The notes below the pieces were generated by a model. The model was not told the DNA's origin. It saw nothing but the letters and a program-made list of their open reading frames with translations, and ran no database searches. The translations under genes and the position numbers were made by a program. Shown here in pieces: positions 35,838-48,326 of a stretch of DNA of 64,000 nt. The DNA lies in the NCBI RefSeq assembly GCF_030272615.1, contig NC_081408.1:339418793-339482792 (forward strand). Reading direction: 5' to 3'. Positions within the stretch are counted from its first letter, which is position 1; each line of letters starts with the position of its first letter. Source of the DNA: Cryptomeria japonica. Lineage: Eukaryota; Streptophyta; Pinopsida; Cupressales; Cupressaceae.

Positions 35838-36480
35838 ACCCCTTTTCACATCCCATTACACACACGACATGACCCCTTAGGAACCCTTAAGACCACATAT
35901 GCCCCTAACGACACTATATGTCCCCTTAGGACCATAGAGGATCGCACAATGTCCTAAGGGGTCATATGTCATCCTAAGGGGTCACACATGTGTTAACACA
36001 TGCGGGTATGTGCAAGATCATGGGGGGCCAAAAAGTGGCAATGGAGAAAAAAATGCATTTTCAACCTTTCCAAACACGCCAAAATCCGCTTTGACTTTTT
36101 GTTTAGGTCGGGCGAAATTTGAATTTGGTTTGGTAATACAAAACCAAATTGGATATCTGATAATATCAGATATCCGATAATATCAGATATCTTATATTAT
36201 CAGATATCTTATATTATCAGATAATCTTATATTATCAGATATCCAATTTTCTCAACATAAAAATATAATTTAGTAAAATGGGCATAACTTTTGTGTTTCT
36301 TATCAAAATTTTGATTTTTTACAGGTGTTGGAAAGGTAATTCATAGAAATATCAAATGGATGAGGTAGTTTGATGATATTATAGACCAAAAATTAATTAT
36401 AATCATTTGAATTTAGTCCTTCAATTTTAAAACTTTAAATACTCACAAATTTTGCATACAAAGTCTCATTTTTTTCCTAT
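35838..36480 (+). repeat. Left arm of the composite repeat
   Basis: It starts with CCTTAGG/CCTAAGG units (35838-36000), then CATGTGTTAACACATG and GATCATGGGGGGCCAAAA. A set of about 20-bp ATATC palindromes follows (36150-36245), then an AT-rich block with ATGGGCATAACTTTTG and GATTTTTTACAGG. The reverse complement of the same series appears at 51781-53010. Confidence 0.85.
36150..36245. repeat. ATATC palindrome array
   Basis: Units such as GATATCTGATAATATCA and GATATCTTATATTATCA repeat about five times with a roughly 19-20-bp step. Related arrays lie at 53575-53640 and 63066-63205. Confidence 0.9.
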
Positions 36481-37610
36481 CACCTCCTTTATCTATCACT
36501 TGTCTATCTATACTTATATAATATATTTTATAAATCTCTTTATTCTCTACTTATGTCACTTATTTTATAATTCCATGTAGATAAATAAATTCCCAAGTTA
36601 CATGCATCTCTACATGTATCTCCATCTTTCTATTCATATCTCTCCTTCTCCCACTCCATCATTGTCACTCCTTATTTCTATATTTCTCTCTAATAATATC
36701 TCGTCTCTCTATTTATCTGCCTCCTTTACCTTATCCTACCTATACTTATATATTACTTGTCTCTATCACCTCCTTTCTCTCCCTATCTTGTCCCCTCTCT
36801 CTCTATATCCCTATAGATCTATCTTCATGTATATTTATATCTCATTATCTCTAAATCTCACTCATTCACTCCATCTCTCCCTCCATTTGTCTTACTCTCT
36901 CTATCACATTCTATCAATATCTATCTCTATCTCCATCTTCACATCCCCATCTCTTTCCCTATCAATCTCTCTTTTTATATGTTCCTCTATCTTTATATAT
37001 ATTCCTCTATACATGATTAATCTACTTCTCTGTCTCTTCCTCTATTGCCCTCTTGAATTATCTTTCCCTTTCTCTACTTTTATCTCTTTATTTACTCCAT
37101 CTTTATATATCTTTTTCTCTCTCCCCACATCCTTCTCTATAGTGCCTTTATATATCTCTATATCTTCCTCTTTCTCTCTCTCCCTCTCTATATATCCCTA
37201 TCTATAATCTCTATCTCTCTTTCTCTCTCTTGCACTATCTATATATCTCTATCTATCAATATTTCTCTTCCTTTATATCTCTCTATCTCTTCCTTTTTTA
37301 TCTCTCTTCACCCCTCTCTATCCATTTTTCTCCATCTCTTCATATATTTATCTTTGTCTTTACCTCTTTCTTTCTCTATATCTATTCACCTCCCTCTCCC
37401 TTTATCTTCATTTTTTATCTCTATCTTCCTCTCTCCTTTTCAATATCTAGATATGTCTACCTATTTCTATCCTTCCTTGTCCTTTAGTTTTTTTCCCTCT
37501 CACTTCATACTCCTTAATATCTATATCTCTATTTATGTCCTTGTCCTTTAGTTCTTTTCCCTCTCTTTAGTTCTTCATCTCTCTTCACCCTTATATCTCT
37601 CCTTATTTCA
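36481..37610 (+). repeat. Pyrimidine-rich (TCTATC/CTCT) low-complexity block
   Basis: About 1 kb of TCTATCTC-like sequence with very few purine runs. It opens long Ser/Leu/Tyr-rich frames (for example 36602-37207) that are simple-sequence artefacts. It separates the left arm from the satellite. Confidence 0.95.
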
Positions 37611-37616
37611 AAATGA

Positions 37617-40600
37617 GTATATATGGTCTCCTAAGGGGTTATATCATGTCCTAAGGGGTCGTAGAACATCATATGACCCCTTAGGACACAATATGACCCC
37701 TAACGACACCATATGGTCTCCTAAGGGGTCATATGGTGTCATAAGGGGCCATAAAACACCATATGACCCCTTAAGACACAATAAGACCCCTAATGACACC
37801 ATATGGTGTCCTAAGGGGTCATAAGACACCAAATGACCCCTTAGGACACCATACAACCCCTAATGACACAATGTGGGGCCTTAAAGGGTCATATGGTGTC
37901 CTAAGGGGTCATAGGACACTTTATGACCCCTTAGGACACCATAGGACCCATAGCACCATATAGTGTCCCAAGGAGTCGTATGGTGTCTTAAGGGGTCAAA
38001 GAATGTCATATGACCCATTAGGACACAATACAACCCATGAAGACACCTAAGGGGTCATATAGTGTCATAAGGGGTCATAGGACACCATATGACCCCATAT
38101 AACACCATAAGATCCCTTATGACACCATATGGTGTCCTAAGGGGTCATATAACACCATATGACCCCTTATAACACAAGAAGACCCATAACGACATGATAT
38201 GGTGTCCTTAGGGTCATATGGTGTCAGGAGACACCATATGACTCCTTAGGACACAATATGACCCCTAATGGTACCTAAGGGGTCATATGGTGTCCTAAGG
38301 GGTTATATGATGTCCTAGGAACCTTTAGGACATAATATGATGCCTTAGCACATCATACAACCCCTAATGACACCATATGGTGTCCTAAGGGCTCGTAGGA
38401 CACCATATGACCTGTTAGGACACAATATGACCCTTAACAACACCTAAGGGGTCATAGCGTGTCCTAAGGGGTCATAGGACACCATATGACCCCTAACAAC
38501 ACTATATGGTGTCTTAAGGGGTCATATTGTGTCTTAAGGGTTCATAGGAGACCATATGACCTGTAATGACACAAAATTCCACCTAACCATACCTAAGGGG
38601 TCATATGGTGTTCTAATGGGTCATAGGACACCATATGACCCCTTAGCACACCATACAACCCCTAATGACACCATATGGTGTCCTAAGGGGTCATAGAACA
38701 CCATATGACCCCTTAGGACACCATACAATGCATACTGATACTATATGGTGTCCTAAGGGGTCATAGGACACCATATGACCCCTTAGGAGACCATATGACC
38801 CATAACAACATAATATGGTGTCCTAGAGTGTCATAGAACACCATATGACCCCTTAGAACACCATACGACCCATAACGATGCCATCTAGTGTCTTAAGGGG
38901 TCATAAGACACAATATTATCCCTTAGAACATAATATGACCCCTAACAATGTCATATAGTGTCCCAATGGGTCATAGGACACCATATGACCCCTTAGGACA
39001 CCATACAACATCATACCACCCTTTACGATACCATATGGTGTCCTAAGGGGTCATATGGTATCCTAAGGGGTCATATGGTATCCTAAGGGGTCATATAACA
39101 CCATATGACCCCTTAGAATACAAGAAGACCCATAACAACATGATATGGTGTCCTAAGGGGTCATATGGCATCATGAGACACAATATGACCCCTTAGAAAA
39201 CAATATGACCCCTAACGATACCTAAGGGGTCATATGATGTCCTAAGGGGTTAGATGATGTCCTAGGAACCTTAAGGACATAATATGACCCCTTAGCACAC
39301 CATACAACCCCTAATGATACTATATAGTGTCTTAAGGGGTTGCCGAGCACCATATAACTTGTTAGGACACAATATGACCCCTAACAACACCTAAGGGGTC
39401 ATATTATGTCCTAAGGGGTCATAGGACACCATATGACCCCTAAGGACATTGTATGGTGTACTAAGGGGTCATATTATGTACTAAGGTATCATAGGACACC
39501 ATATGACACCTTAACACACCATACAACCCCTAATGACACCATATGGTGTCCTAAGGGGTCATATGCTGTCCTAAGGGGTCATATAACAACACCATATGAC
39601 CCCTTATAACACCATACAATCCCTTAGGACACCATATGGTGTCCTAAGGGGTCATATGGTATGCAAAGGGATCATATAACACCATATGACCCCTTATAAC
39701 ACAAGAAGACCCATAACGACACGATATGGTGTCTTAAGAGGTCATATGGTATCATGAGACACCATATGATCCCTTAGGAAATAATATGACCCCTAACGAT
39801 ACCTAAGGGGTCATATGGTGTCCTAAGGGGTTATATGATGTCCTAGGAACCTTTAAGACACAATATGACCCCTTAGCACACCATACAACCCCTAATGACA
39901 CCATATGGTGTCTTAAGGGGTCATCGGACACCATATAACCTGTTAGGACACAATATGACCCCTAACAACACCTAAGGGGTCATCTTATGTCCTAAGGGGT
40001 CATAGGACACCATATGACCCCTAAGGACATTGTATGGTGTACTAAGGGGTCATATTGTATCCTAAGGGATCATAGGAAACCATATGACCCCTTAACACAC
40101 CATACAACCCCTAATGACACCATATGGTGTCCTAAGGGGTCATATAACACCATATGACCCCTTATAACATGATACGATCCCTTACGACACCATATAGTGT
40201 CCTAAGGGGTCATATGGTATTCTAAGAGGTCATATAACACCATATGACCCCTTAGAACACAAGAAGACCCATAACGACATGATATGGTGTCCTTAGAGAT
40301 CATATGGTGTCAAGAGACACCATATGACCCCTTAGGACACAATATGACCCCTAACAATACCTAAGGGGTCATATGGTGTCCTAAGGGGTTATATGATGTC
40401 CTAGGAACCTTTAAGACATAATATGACCCCTTATCACACCATACAACCTATAATGACACCATATGGTGTCCTAAGGGGTCGTAGGACACCATATGACCCG
40501 TTAGGACACAATATGACCCCTAACAGTACTTAAGGGGTCATAGGACACAATATGACCCCTAACGACACTATATGGTGTCTTAAGGGGTCATATTGTGTCC

Positions 40601-42534
40601 TAAGGGTTCATAGGACACCATATGACCCATAACGACACAAAATGACACCTAACGATACCTAAGGGGTCATATGGTGTTCTAAGGGGTCATAGGACACCAT
40701 ATGACCCCTTAGCACACTATACAACCCCTAATGACACTATATGGTGTCCTAAGGGGTCATAGAACACCATATGACCCCTTAGGACACCATACGATGCATA
40801 ATGATACTATACGGTGTCCTAAGGGGTCATAGGACACCATATGACCGCTTAGGAGACTATATGACCCATAAGAACATAATATGGTGTCCTGGAGGGTCAT
40901 AGAACATCATATGACCCCTTAGAACCCCATACAACCCATAACGATGCCATTTAGTGTCTTAAGGGGTCATAAGACACAATATTACCCCTTAGGACATAAT
41001 ATGACCCCTAACGATGTCATATAGTGTCCCAATGGGTCATAGGAGACCATATGACCCCTTAAGACACCATACGACATCATACCATCCTTTAAGACACCAT
41101 ATGGTATCCTAAGGGGTCATATGGTATCCTAAGGGGTCATATAACACCATATGAGCCCTTAGAACACAAGAAGACCCATAACAACATGATATGGTGGCCT
41201 AAGGGCTCATATGGTGTCATGAGACACCATACGACCCCTTAGGAAACAATATGACCCCTAATGATACCTAAGGGGTCATATGTTGTCCTAAGAGGTTATA
41301 TGATGTCCTGGGAACCTTTAGGACACAATATGACCCCTTAGCACACCATACAACCCCTAATGACATCATATGGTGTCTTAAGGGGTCGTCGGGAACCATA
41401 TAACCTGTTAGGACACAATATGAATCCTAACAACACCTAAGGGGTCATATTATGTCCTAAGGGGTCATAGGAAACCATATGACCCCTAAAGAAATTGTAC
41501 GGTGTACTAAGGGTCATATTGTGTCCTAAGGGATCATAGGACACCATATGACCCCTTAGCACACCATACGACCCCTAATGACACCATATGGTGTCCTAAG
41601 GGGTCATATAACACGATATGATCCCTTAGGACACAATATGATCGCTAATGATACCTAAGGGGTCATATGGTGTCCTGAGGGGTTATATGATGTCCTAGGA
41701 ACCTTTACAACACAATATGACCCCTTAGCACACCATACAACCCCTAACGACACCATATGGTGTCCTAAGGGGTCGTAGGACACCATATGACCCATTAGGA
41801 CACAATATGACCCATAACAATACCTAAGGGGTCATATTGTGTCCTAAGGGGTCATAGGACACCATATGACCCCTAACGACACTATATGGTGTCTTAAGGG
41901 GTCATATTGTGTCCTAAGGGGTCATAGGACACCATATGACCCCTAACGACACAAAATAACACCTAACGATACCTAAGGGGTTTGAGGATACCATTTGACC
42001 CCTCAACACACCATATGACCCCTAGTGACACCTTATGGTGTCCTAAGGGTTCATATGGTGTCATAAGGAGTCATAGAACACCATATGACCCCTTAGGACA
42101 CCATACGATGCATAATGACACTATATGGTGTCCTAAGGGGTCATAGGACACCATATGACCCCTTAGAGGACCATACAACCCATAACAACATTATATGGTG
42201 TCTTAGAGGGTCATAGAACACCATACGACCCATAACGACACCATGTGGTGTCTTAAGGGGTCATAAGACACAATATTTCCCCTTAAGACATAATATGACC
42301 CCTAACAATGTCATATAATGTCCTAAGGGGTCATAGGGTACCATATGACCCCTTAAGACACCATACGACCCCTTACAAAACCATACCACCCTTTACGACA
42401 CAATATGGTTTCCTAAGGGGTCATATGGTATCCTAAGAGGTCATATAACACCATATGACCCCTTAGAACACAAGAAGACCCATAACAACATGATATGGTG
42501 TTCTAAGGGGTCATATGGTGTCATGAGACACCAT
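37617..42534. repeat. Satellite of 20-bp units in both orientations, left block
   Basis: The unit is GGTGTCCTAAGGGGTCATAT or its reverse complement. Direct and inverted copies alternate, so neighbouring units can pair as hairpins. Variants include CACCATACAACCCCTAATGA and CCATAACGACA. A longer order exists: the phrase TGTCCTAGGAACCTTTA recurs at 38311 and 40397, and its relatives at 39258 and 41304, giving a roughly 2.05-2.09-kb higher-order repeat. The array resumes at 49079 after the LTR element. Confidence 0.97.
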
Positions 42535-42539
42535 ATGAC
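42535..42539 (+). repeat. Target site duplication (left)
   Basis: ATGAC directly precedes the LTR and recurs at 49074-49078. It is part of the satellite unit, as expected for an insertion into it. Confidence 0.85.
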
Positions 42540-43325
42540 TGCTAGGGGTCCCACGACTACTGAGAGGGGGGGGGTGAATCAGTATCTAACCAGTGATTAG
42601 AATTTCTTAACTTAAAACATGCAGAACATAATATAACAGTGTACTGATATACAAGAAATAATGCAATAAATAGAATCAAGAACATCCACATGAAAAGCAC
42701 GCCATAACACAAGATGTTAATGAGGAAACCTGATGTGGGAAAAACCTCGTTGGGGTTTGTGACCCACAATATTCACTCATTGGCCAATAAGAGAATATTA
42801 CTTACAATAGGGGCCTGCACATGCAGGAAGGCCAATTGCCTAGAGCTCACTGCTCAATGGGAAGTCTCACTGACTTAAAATAAGGATTATACAAATCCAA
42901 TATCTTGTACTGCTTTACAATAGCATCTTCAATGCCAGATTCAGTACCGGTTCCTATTCTATTCTTTACATATACCCCTTGACCTATATTTCACACATTA
43001 GGTCTGCCTAATATTTTGCTTAATGCTTCTATATCACATTACCAAATGTCTACAATGATCTCTTTTATATATGAGTCATTTTACAATTTGCCAAGTCAGC
43101 TTACAATAATAAACAAAAATATTATATAACAAAATCCTGTCGGCCTCTGTGCTGGTATACTTCCTTTCTTCTGTGCCAATGCTGGTGTCCTGAGTGTCGG
43201 TGTAGAGTGTGATCTACTGATGCTGGTACAATGTCTTTGCTGGTGCCATAGGATTGCAAGGTTGCCATCAATGAAAAAACCTTCAATCACATACAATGTC
43301 TCATTGGAGTGTGCATATGCTAACA
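42540..43325 (-). repeat. 3' LTR (786 bp) of the non-autonomous element
   Basis: On the minus strand it starts TGTTAGCATATGCACACTCC and ends in CTAGCA (the 5' copy ends CTAACA). A run of G's (about 42567-42574) and an extra segment near 43150-43200, absent from the other copy, are the main differences. Confidence 0.9.
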
Positions 43326-43338
43326 ATCCCCCCCTTTG
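43326..43338 (-). promoter_or_regulatory. Polypurine tract
   Basis: On the minus strand AAAGGGGGGGAT precedes the LTR start TGTTAGC. Confidence 0.75.
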
Positions 43339-43629
43339 GCATTGATGGCAACACTCATGAGAAATTTCAAAAAGTATCAAAAAATGTGTAGTCCAAAAAT
43401 GTTACCAAAAATGTGAGAGCTCCCCTTGAGCATATGATTCCTGTCCTGTGATTTGAATTTTCTCATCCCACTACTCCCCCTTTGGCATCAATGACAAAGT
43501 TTGTCAAGATGTCAGTAGAGTTTGTGGTTTCAACCTTGTAGCTGGGTAGTAATAATTTGAAAAAGGTCTCCCAAAATCAAGTTTATACTATCCATAAACT
43601 TCTTGCTATCTTTTATTGCTGTCTCTGTT

Positions 43630-46600
43630 CTCTTCACTATACTGGTGAGATGCTACAAATGCTCTGCCGATGTTTTGCTTCTCTGTATTAATGCCTCAGA
43701 AATTTCCTTCCGCAAAGATGCTAGATAGTCCAATCTTGGACTTAGTTTAGATCTCAAATGTTTTGCCTTATTTATTATTCTTTCTTTCTCTCTTTCCAAT
43801 TTGAGTAGTTCTTCCTCAAAATTTGTTATCTTCTCTTCAAAAACTGATAGTGTATCACGTGAGTTGACAAAATTATCTACAGGTTTATTGATCTCATCCT
43901 GTACTTTGCTCATTTTCTTGTCAATATCTATAGTCAAAAAGTTTGTTTTACAGGCATCTTTATACAGATTTTTGTATTCTTTCAACAAATTACATAGTTC
44001 CGGTATAAGTGTGTCAAAATCTCTATTACACTTCTTTATTTGCTCATCAAAGAATTTCTATTTTTCAATTTCTACTTTATCCTTCACTGACTCTTCTTTT
44101 ATTTTCTCAATGTTTTCTAAGATATATTTACACAATGTATCCAATTTTCCTAAAGAATCTTTATTGTCTATATTACAATTTGGAGCAATTACCTTCAAAA
44201 TTGGTATGGAATCATCAATTGCTTTGTAAGCTTGTGAGCCGCAGTCGGTTATTTTCTTGATAGAATCTAATAACACCTCAGTCACATTTGTTGATTTATA
44301 TCCTGATGATGATCGAGCAGTCTGAGTACCGGTGGAAGTAACCAAGCTTGTATTGACCTTTGGTAGGTCTCTTTGTGTCTGCATTTCTTTAAGCACTGGT
44401 TTTCCTACTTCACTAGTTGTCGGTGGCACTATTTCCGTATGTACTTGTTCCGGTTGTTGTTGTCCTGGAGCCTTTAGCTCTATTTGTTTCTTTGTATGTT
44501 TCATTGCCTCAATCCGTGTCCTAGTCTCTACCTTTTGCTCTTTATTTTCTGCTAGTTTATCTATTTCCCTTGCTACCAGAGGGTCACTAGCCATATCTGA
44601 CTTACCAGTTGTATCTTTGTCTACTACTATGTTGATCTTTTGAGTATCAACATTCATAGTATATAGGACTTCAGGATTAGGATTATTATCCTCTACATCC
44701 ATACTCTCAGCTGCCGGTTGATCTTCAGTAGTTGTTGATTTTACCGGTGGAGTATTTAAAGAAGGTGGGGGTAAGTTGTCTCTAACCTTGATACTCGGTG
44801 GTCCACCAACTTTACCTTTCCCTTTGTCTCTATCTTTCTGATATACCTTTATAGGTTTGGGGTTCCTGTACTCTTCTTGTTTTTCTTTCTCAACCAGGAA
44901 TATATCCCATCCATCTTCTATTTCTTCTGTCACTTCATTAACTCTTCCTGCCATTAGTGAAATATGTCGGTGTGCAGTAGAGAATACTGACCAGTTGGCC
45001 TTTGCAATCAGATCATCAATTTCTTGTGGAGAGTTTACCGGATATACAACAAGTAACTTTTCAATTTTTATTTTCTTATCTAATTCTATCACTACCTATC
45101 TTCTTGCTTCTAGTCTTTTGAATAATTCATCTAGTATTTCATTGACTACTTCCATCAAAAATTTCTTGTACATATCCATGTGCAATATAACACTATTTTC
45201 AACTTGTTCTTTCTCATAAGCTATTAGAGTGTCATATATTTTCTCTATGTTCTTCAGTTTACCTTCCTCTGTGATTTCATTCAGTAGTATATCAAGAGGA
45301 GCCAAGTCTTTGTTTGCCCTTTTCTTCTTCTTAGGTGTCAATTTCTTCTTTGGTGTGGCCTTTCTAACCGGAGATCTCACTGCTTGTTGCTTTTGCCTTG
45401 TCCTCCTAGGTGAAGGTGTGGTTGCCGGTGAGGGATCTCTTTTCCTTACAACTCTTTTAAAAGTTGCAGGCATGTCACTTCCTGAAGAAGTACCTACCGG
45501 TGATAGGTGAGTTTCAGGTTGTGGAGCAGCTAACTCATCCTCTGTTATGCCAGTTTTCTTCAATGCATCTTCCTTAATGGCTTTTGCTTGTCTAGACCCT
45601 TTCCTTACAACTGCCTCAACCTTTTTCACCCTTTTCTTTGATTGAATTTGTCTTTCTATGGTTTCAGCACTACCAAATACTTCTTCTTTTGGTTCTCTGG
45701 GGGCTTCCAGAAGTGCTTTGGCATATGTTTCAACTATGTGATCATCTGTTTCATAGCCCATCTTGGTTACCCAAACTATCCTTGGGATGACCACTTCCAT
45801 CCAAATTTCATCTTTCTTGATGACAAAGCATATATCATCTTTTGTATTTGTCTACAATCTTCTGTGATAACCTTATTCTTTTCTTCATTTTGGCTTTTAA
45901 TGCTTGGAAAAAGTCATTAATATTGTTTTCCTTGTTCTCACCCATGTTAATGAATAGTTCAGTCAATTGTTTGCCTACCGGTATGTCATATCCAAGTTCT
46001 TTGTAACCTATACCGGGAACCTGTTTTGTTATGTGTAGCATTAGGCATACTAACAAATTTCCAAATCTGAAAGTTCCTTTCTTGTCCTTCTTGATCTTTC
46101 CAAGGCTGTCAATTAATTCATCCTTTAGCCACTCACATATGTCAATTTTTGCATTATCTGTGACCATGTCATAAGCACTCTTAATGCATAAGCTTGAAAC
46201 TGAATTGAGTCTATTAGCATGAGTAGATTTATACCCTAATATCATATTGATGAATCTCACATTGATATCTTTTACATCATTAACCCTTAGAGACCTCTTG
46301 TCAAATGTTGCACAAGTTAGGTTTATAACTAGGTCATTGGAAACCTTCTTGGTTTTATCTGGTCTTTTACCGGTGGTCAGTAACCCTGTGACAACTTTCA
46401 CAGCTTCTTTCGTGATCTTATGGATTGCATCTAACCAGAAAAATTCTCCATGTACCCTGCTTAAAACTATCCTAATCACATCCTTTGGAAATTCAAGAAT
46501 GCTAAGGATCTCTGTAAATCCTAGGGTCTCAATGATCTTGTGTTCATCTTTTACATTGCCGGTATTATCACATATCACGGTTTTATACATGGTTTTAATT

Positions 46601-46809
46601 TCCTCATCTCCTAACTCTTCAATGTTGTAGTGGATGTACATTCTGGGGTCTTCAGCATATACAACTCCCTTAGGAATTTGAGAAAAAGCACCTAAGGTAT
46701 CATCCTTCTTTGCTATCTCGGGAACTAACTGAAATACGGGCCTAGGTCTTTTTATTACTTTAGCAACAGTAGGGTTTGCTATGTATTCAATTGCAGAGGT
46801 GGATGCCAT
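43630..46809 (-). pseudogene. Large ORF of unknown function in the non-autonomous element (about 1,050 codons, 3 lesions)
   Basis: The ATG at 46809 starts MASTSAIEYIANPTVAK. The frame runs about 325 residues, shifts once near 45840, then continues in one frame to about 43630, with TAG stops at 45096-45098 and 44058-44060. Residues 1-320 look like a folded helical domain (FRFGNLLVCLMLHITKQ). A Ser/Pro and Lys/Arg-rich part follows near 45450-45300 (TPSPRRTRQKQQ, TPKKKLTPKKKKR), typical of a nuclear localisation signal. A long polar linker comes next, then a coiled-coil C-terminus (ITNFEEELLKLEREKERI). I recognise no family and no catalytic motif. It sits where pol or an extra ORF would lie. 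The low number of lesions in 3.2 kb suggests recent coding function. Confidence 0.75.
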
Positions 46810-47109
46810 GATTAAATACCTTTTACTACCTTGGATGGATGATTTCTTGGAGTGTGCTTGCTTCTTTCTCGAAATGCCTTAGCTTGGAGTCTTCGTGCTC
46901 TTCAAAAATTTGAAATCACGGTGAAATGAAATGGAGCCAAAACCTTAATTTTATAGTGTCTTTTCGCCATCTACCACATTAATTGCATGCCGGTTAAGTA
47001 TTCACTTAACATTGTTTGCCGATAATAGGTAATTTTCAACTTCTTATCTTAACCGAGGGAATAATAGCACATGCGTCATTAGATTGCTAAACCCTCAAGG
47101 AAATTTTCT

Positions 47110-48282
47110 TCAATTAGATGAAGAACTTCCTACCGGTGGAGCACTGCTCTGTCCTTCCGGTGAAGCATCACTCTGTCCTGCCGGTGAAGCATTGGTTGGT
47201 TCTACCGGTGGAGGAGTATTCCCAATATTTAGATCATCTTTTCTAATCCATTGTTTTGAGAATTCTTTCTTAACCTCTTCAACTTTTTCTTTACCTTTCA
47301 AGCTAGAACTTTTGTTGTCTACCGGTGTTCCTTTACTTCTACAGAATTTAGTAATATGCCCAATCTTGTTACATGCATAACAAGTTACATTATTTTTCTG
47401 AATAGCTTTCCCATAAGCTATGCCGGTTTGGGTTCTGCATTGATTAGATAAATGTCCAAATCTTCCACAAACATAACATCTCACATTCATTTTGTAGTTT
47501 TTCAGAGTTGTGACCTACTTTGTTGCATTTAGAACATTGACCGATGGGTGTGTTGATATTCTAATAGTTTCTAGATCTACATTCATTTTCTCTATGACCA
47601 TACTTATTACAGTTAAAGCATTTTCCATTGAATTTATAAGCATTAGGTTGTCTTACCGGTTTGCTATGATCCTGAGTATTTGTAGTACCAGAGCTTTCAC
47701 CAACTTCAAAGCCAATTCCAGAAGTGTCACCTTTAGGTTTTTGATTCTTCAACAAGGTGCTAAGTTCCTCTGAGCTTTTCTTGAATTTTTCTTTGTGTTG
47801 ATTTGCAGTTTCTAGTTCTCTTTCTAAGACTTCTTTTTGTCTCATCAGTTCATTTGAGTCATTCTGAGTATGCATCACATGTCATTTTCATAGCTAAGTC
47901 TTGTGTTCTCATTTGCTGCATCACTTAGTCTTCTGGTCAATTCTTCTTCATTCTTCTTCCTATCCTCAATTTCTTTGCAAAATCTCATAGTCATATCCTG
48001 CATTTCATTTTTTGTTGTCATGATCTCTTGTTTCAACTTGCTTATCACATCATTAAGTGATTCCTTTTCATCATTCTCATTTTGCAATTTTTCACAAAGT
48101 TCTCTTATCTTATTTCTTGCAATAGTAAAATTTTCTTGAAGTGCCTGAATGATATCTTGAGCTGCCCTTAAATCATCTTCTAGTTTGATATTTTTCAATT
48201 TCTCTGCATCATAGTCTGTAAGAGCTCCTTCAAGTTGCTTCATCAGATTTTCCATCTTTACCGGTGTCAAGATCTTCCTCAA
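47110..48282 (-). pseudogene. gag-like ORF: coiled coil and four zinc knuckles
   Basis: On the minus strand the region begins near MENLMKQLEGALTDYDAEK (an ATG about 24 bases into the frame). A coiled coil of about 130 residues follows (LQNENDEKESLNDVISKLK). After a frameshift at about 47878 come CCHC knuckles CFNCNKYGHRENEC, CSKCNKVGH (last Cys lost near another frameshift), CYVCGRFGHLSNQC and CYACNKIGHITKFC. The tail carries a short repeat of SPEGQS/SPAGQS type. It ends 300 bases before the large ORF. The knuckles would bind element RNA. The usual copia capsid N-terminus is not present, so this looks like the C-terminal half of a gag. Confidence 0.75.
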
Positions 48283-48312
48283 GTTGTTAGGGTTCTAAAA
48301 ATAGAGGACCAA

Positions 48313-48324
48313 GCTCTGATACCA
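48313..48324 (-). promoter_or_regulatory. Primer-binding site for initiator-Met tRNA
   Basis: On the minus strand TGGTATCAGAGC follows the 5' LTR after two bases. Confidence 0.9.
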
Positions 48325-48326
48325 AT

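Noticed and set aside
36602-37551. Long Ser/Leu/Tyr-rich open frames
   Set aside because: They are produced by the TCTATC/CTCT simple sequence and have no family features.
37644-37856. Short frames across the satellite
   Set aside because: They only translate the repeat unit (for example SYGVLRPL) and shift with each indel.
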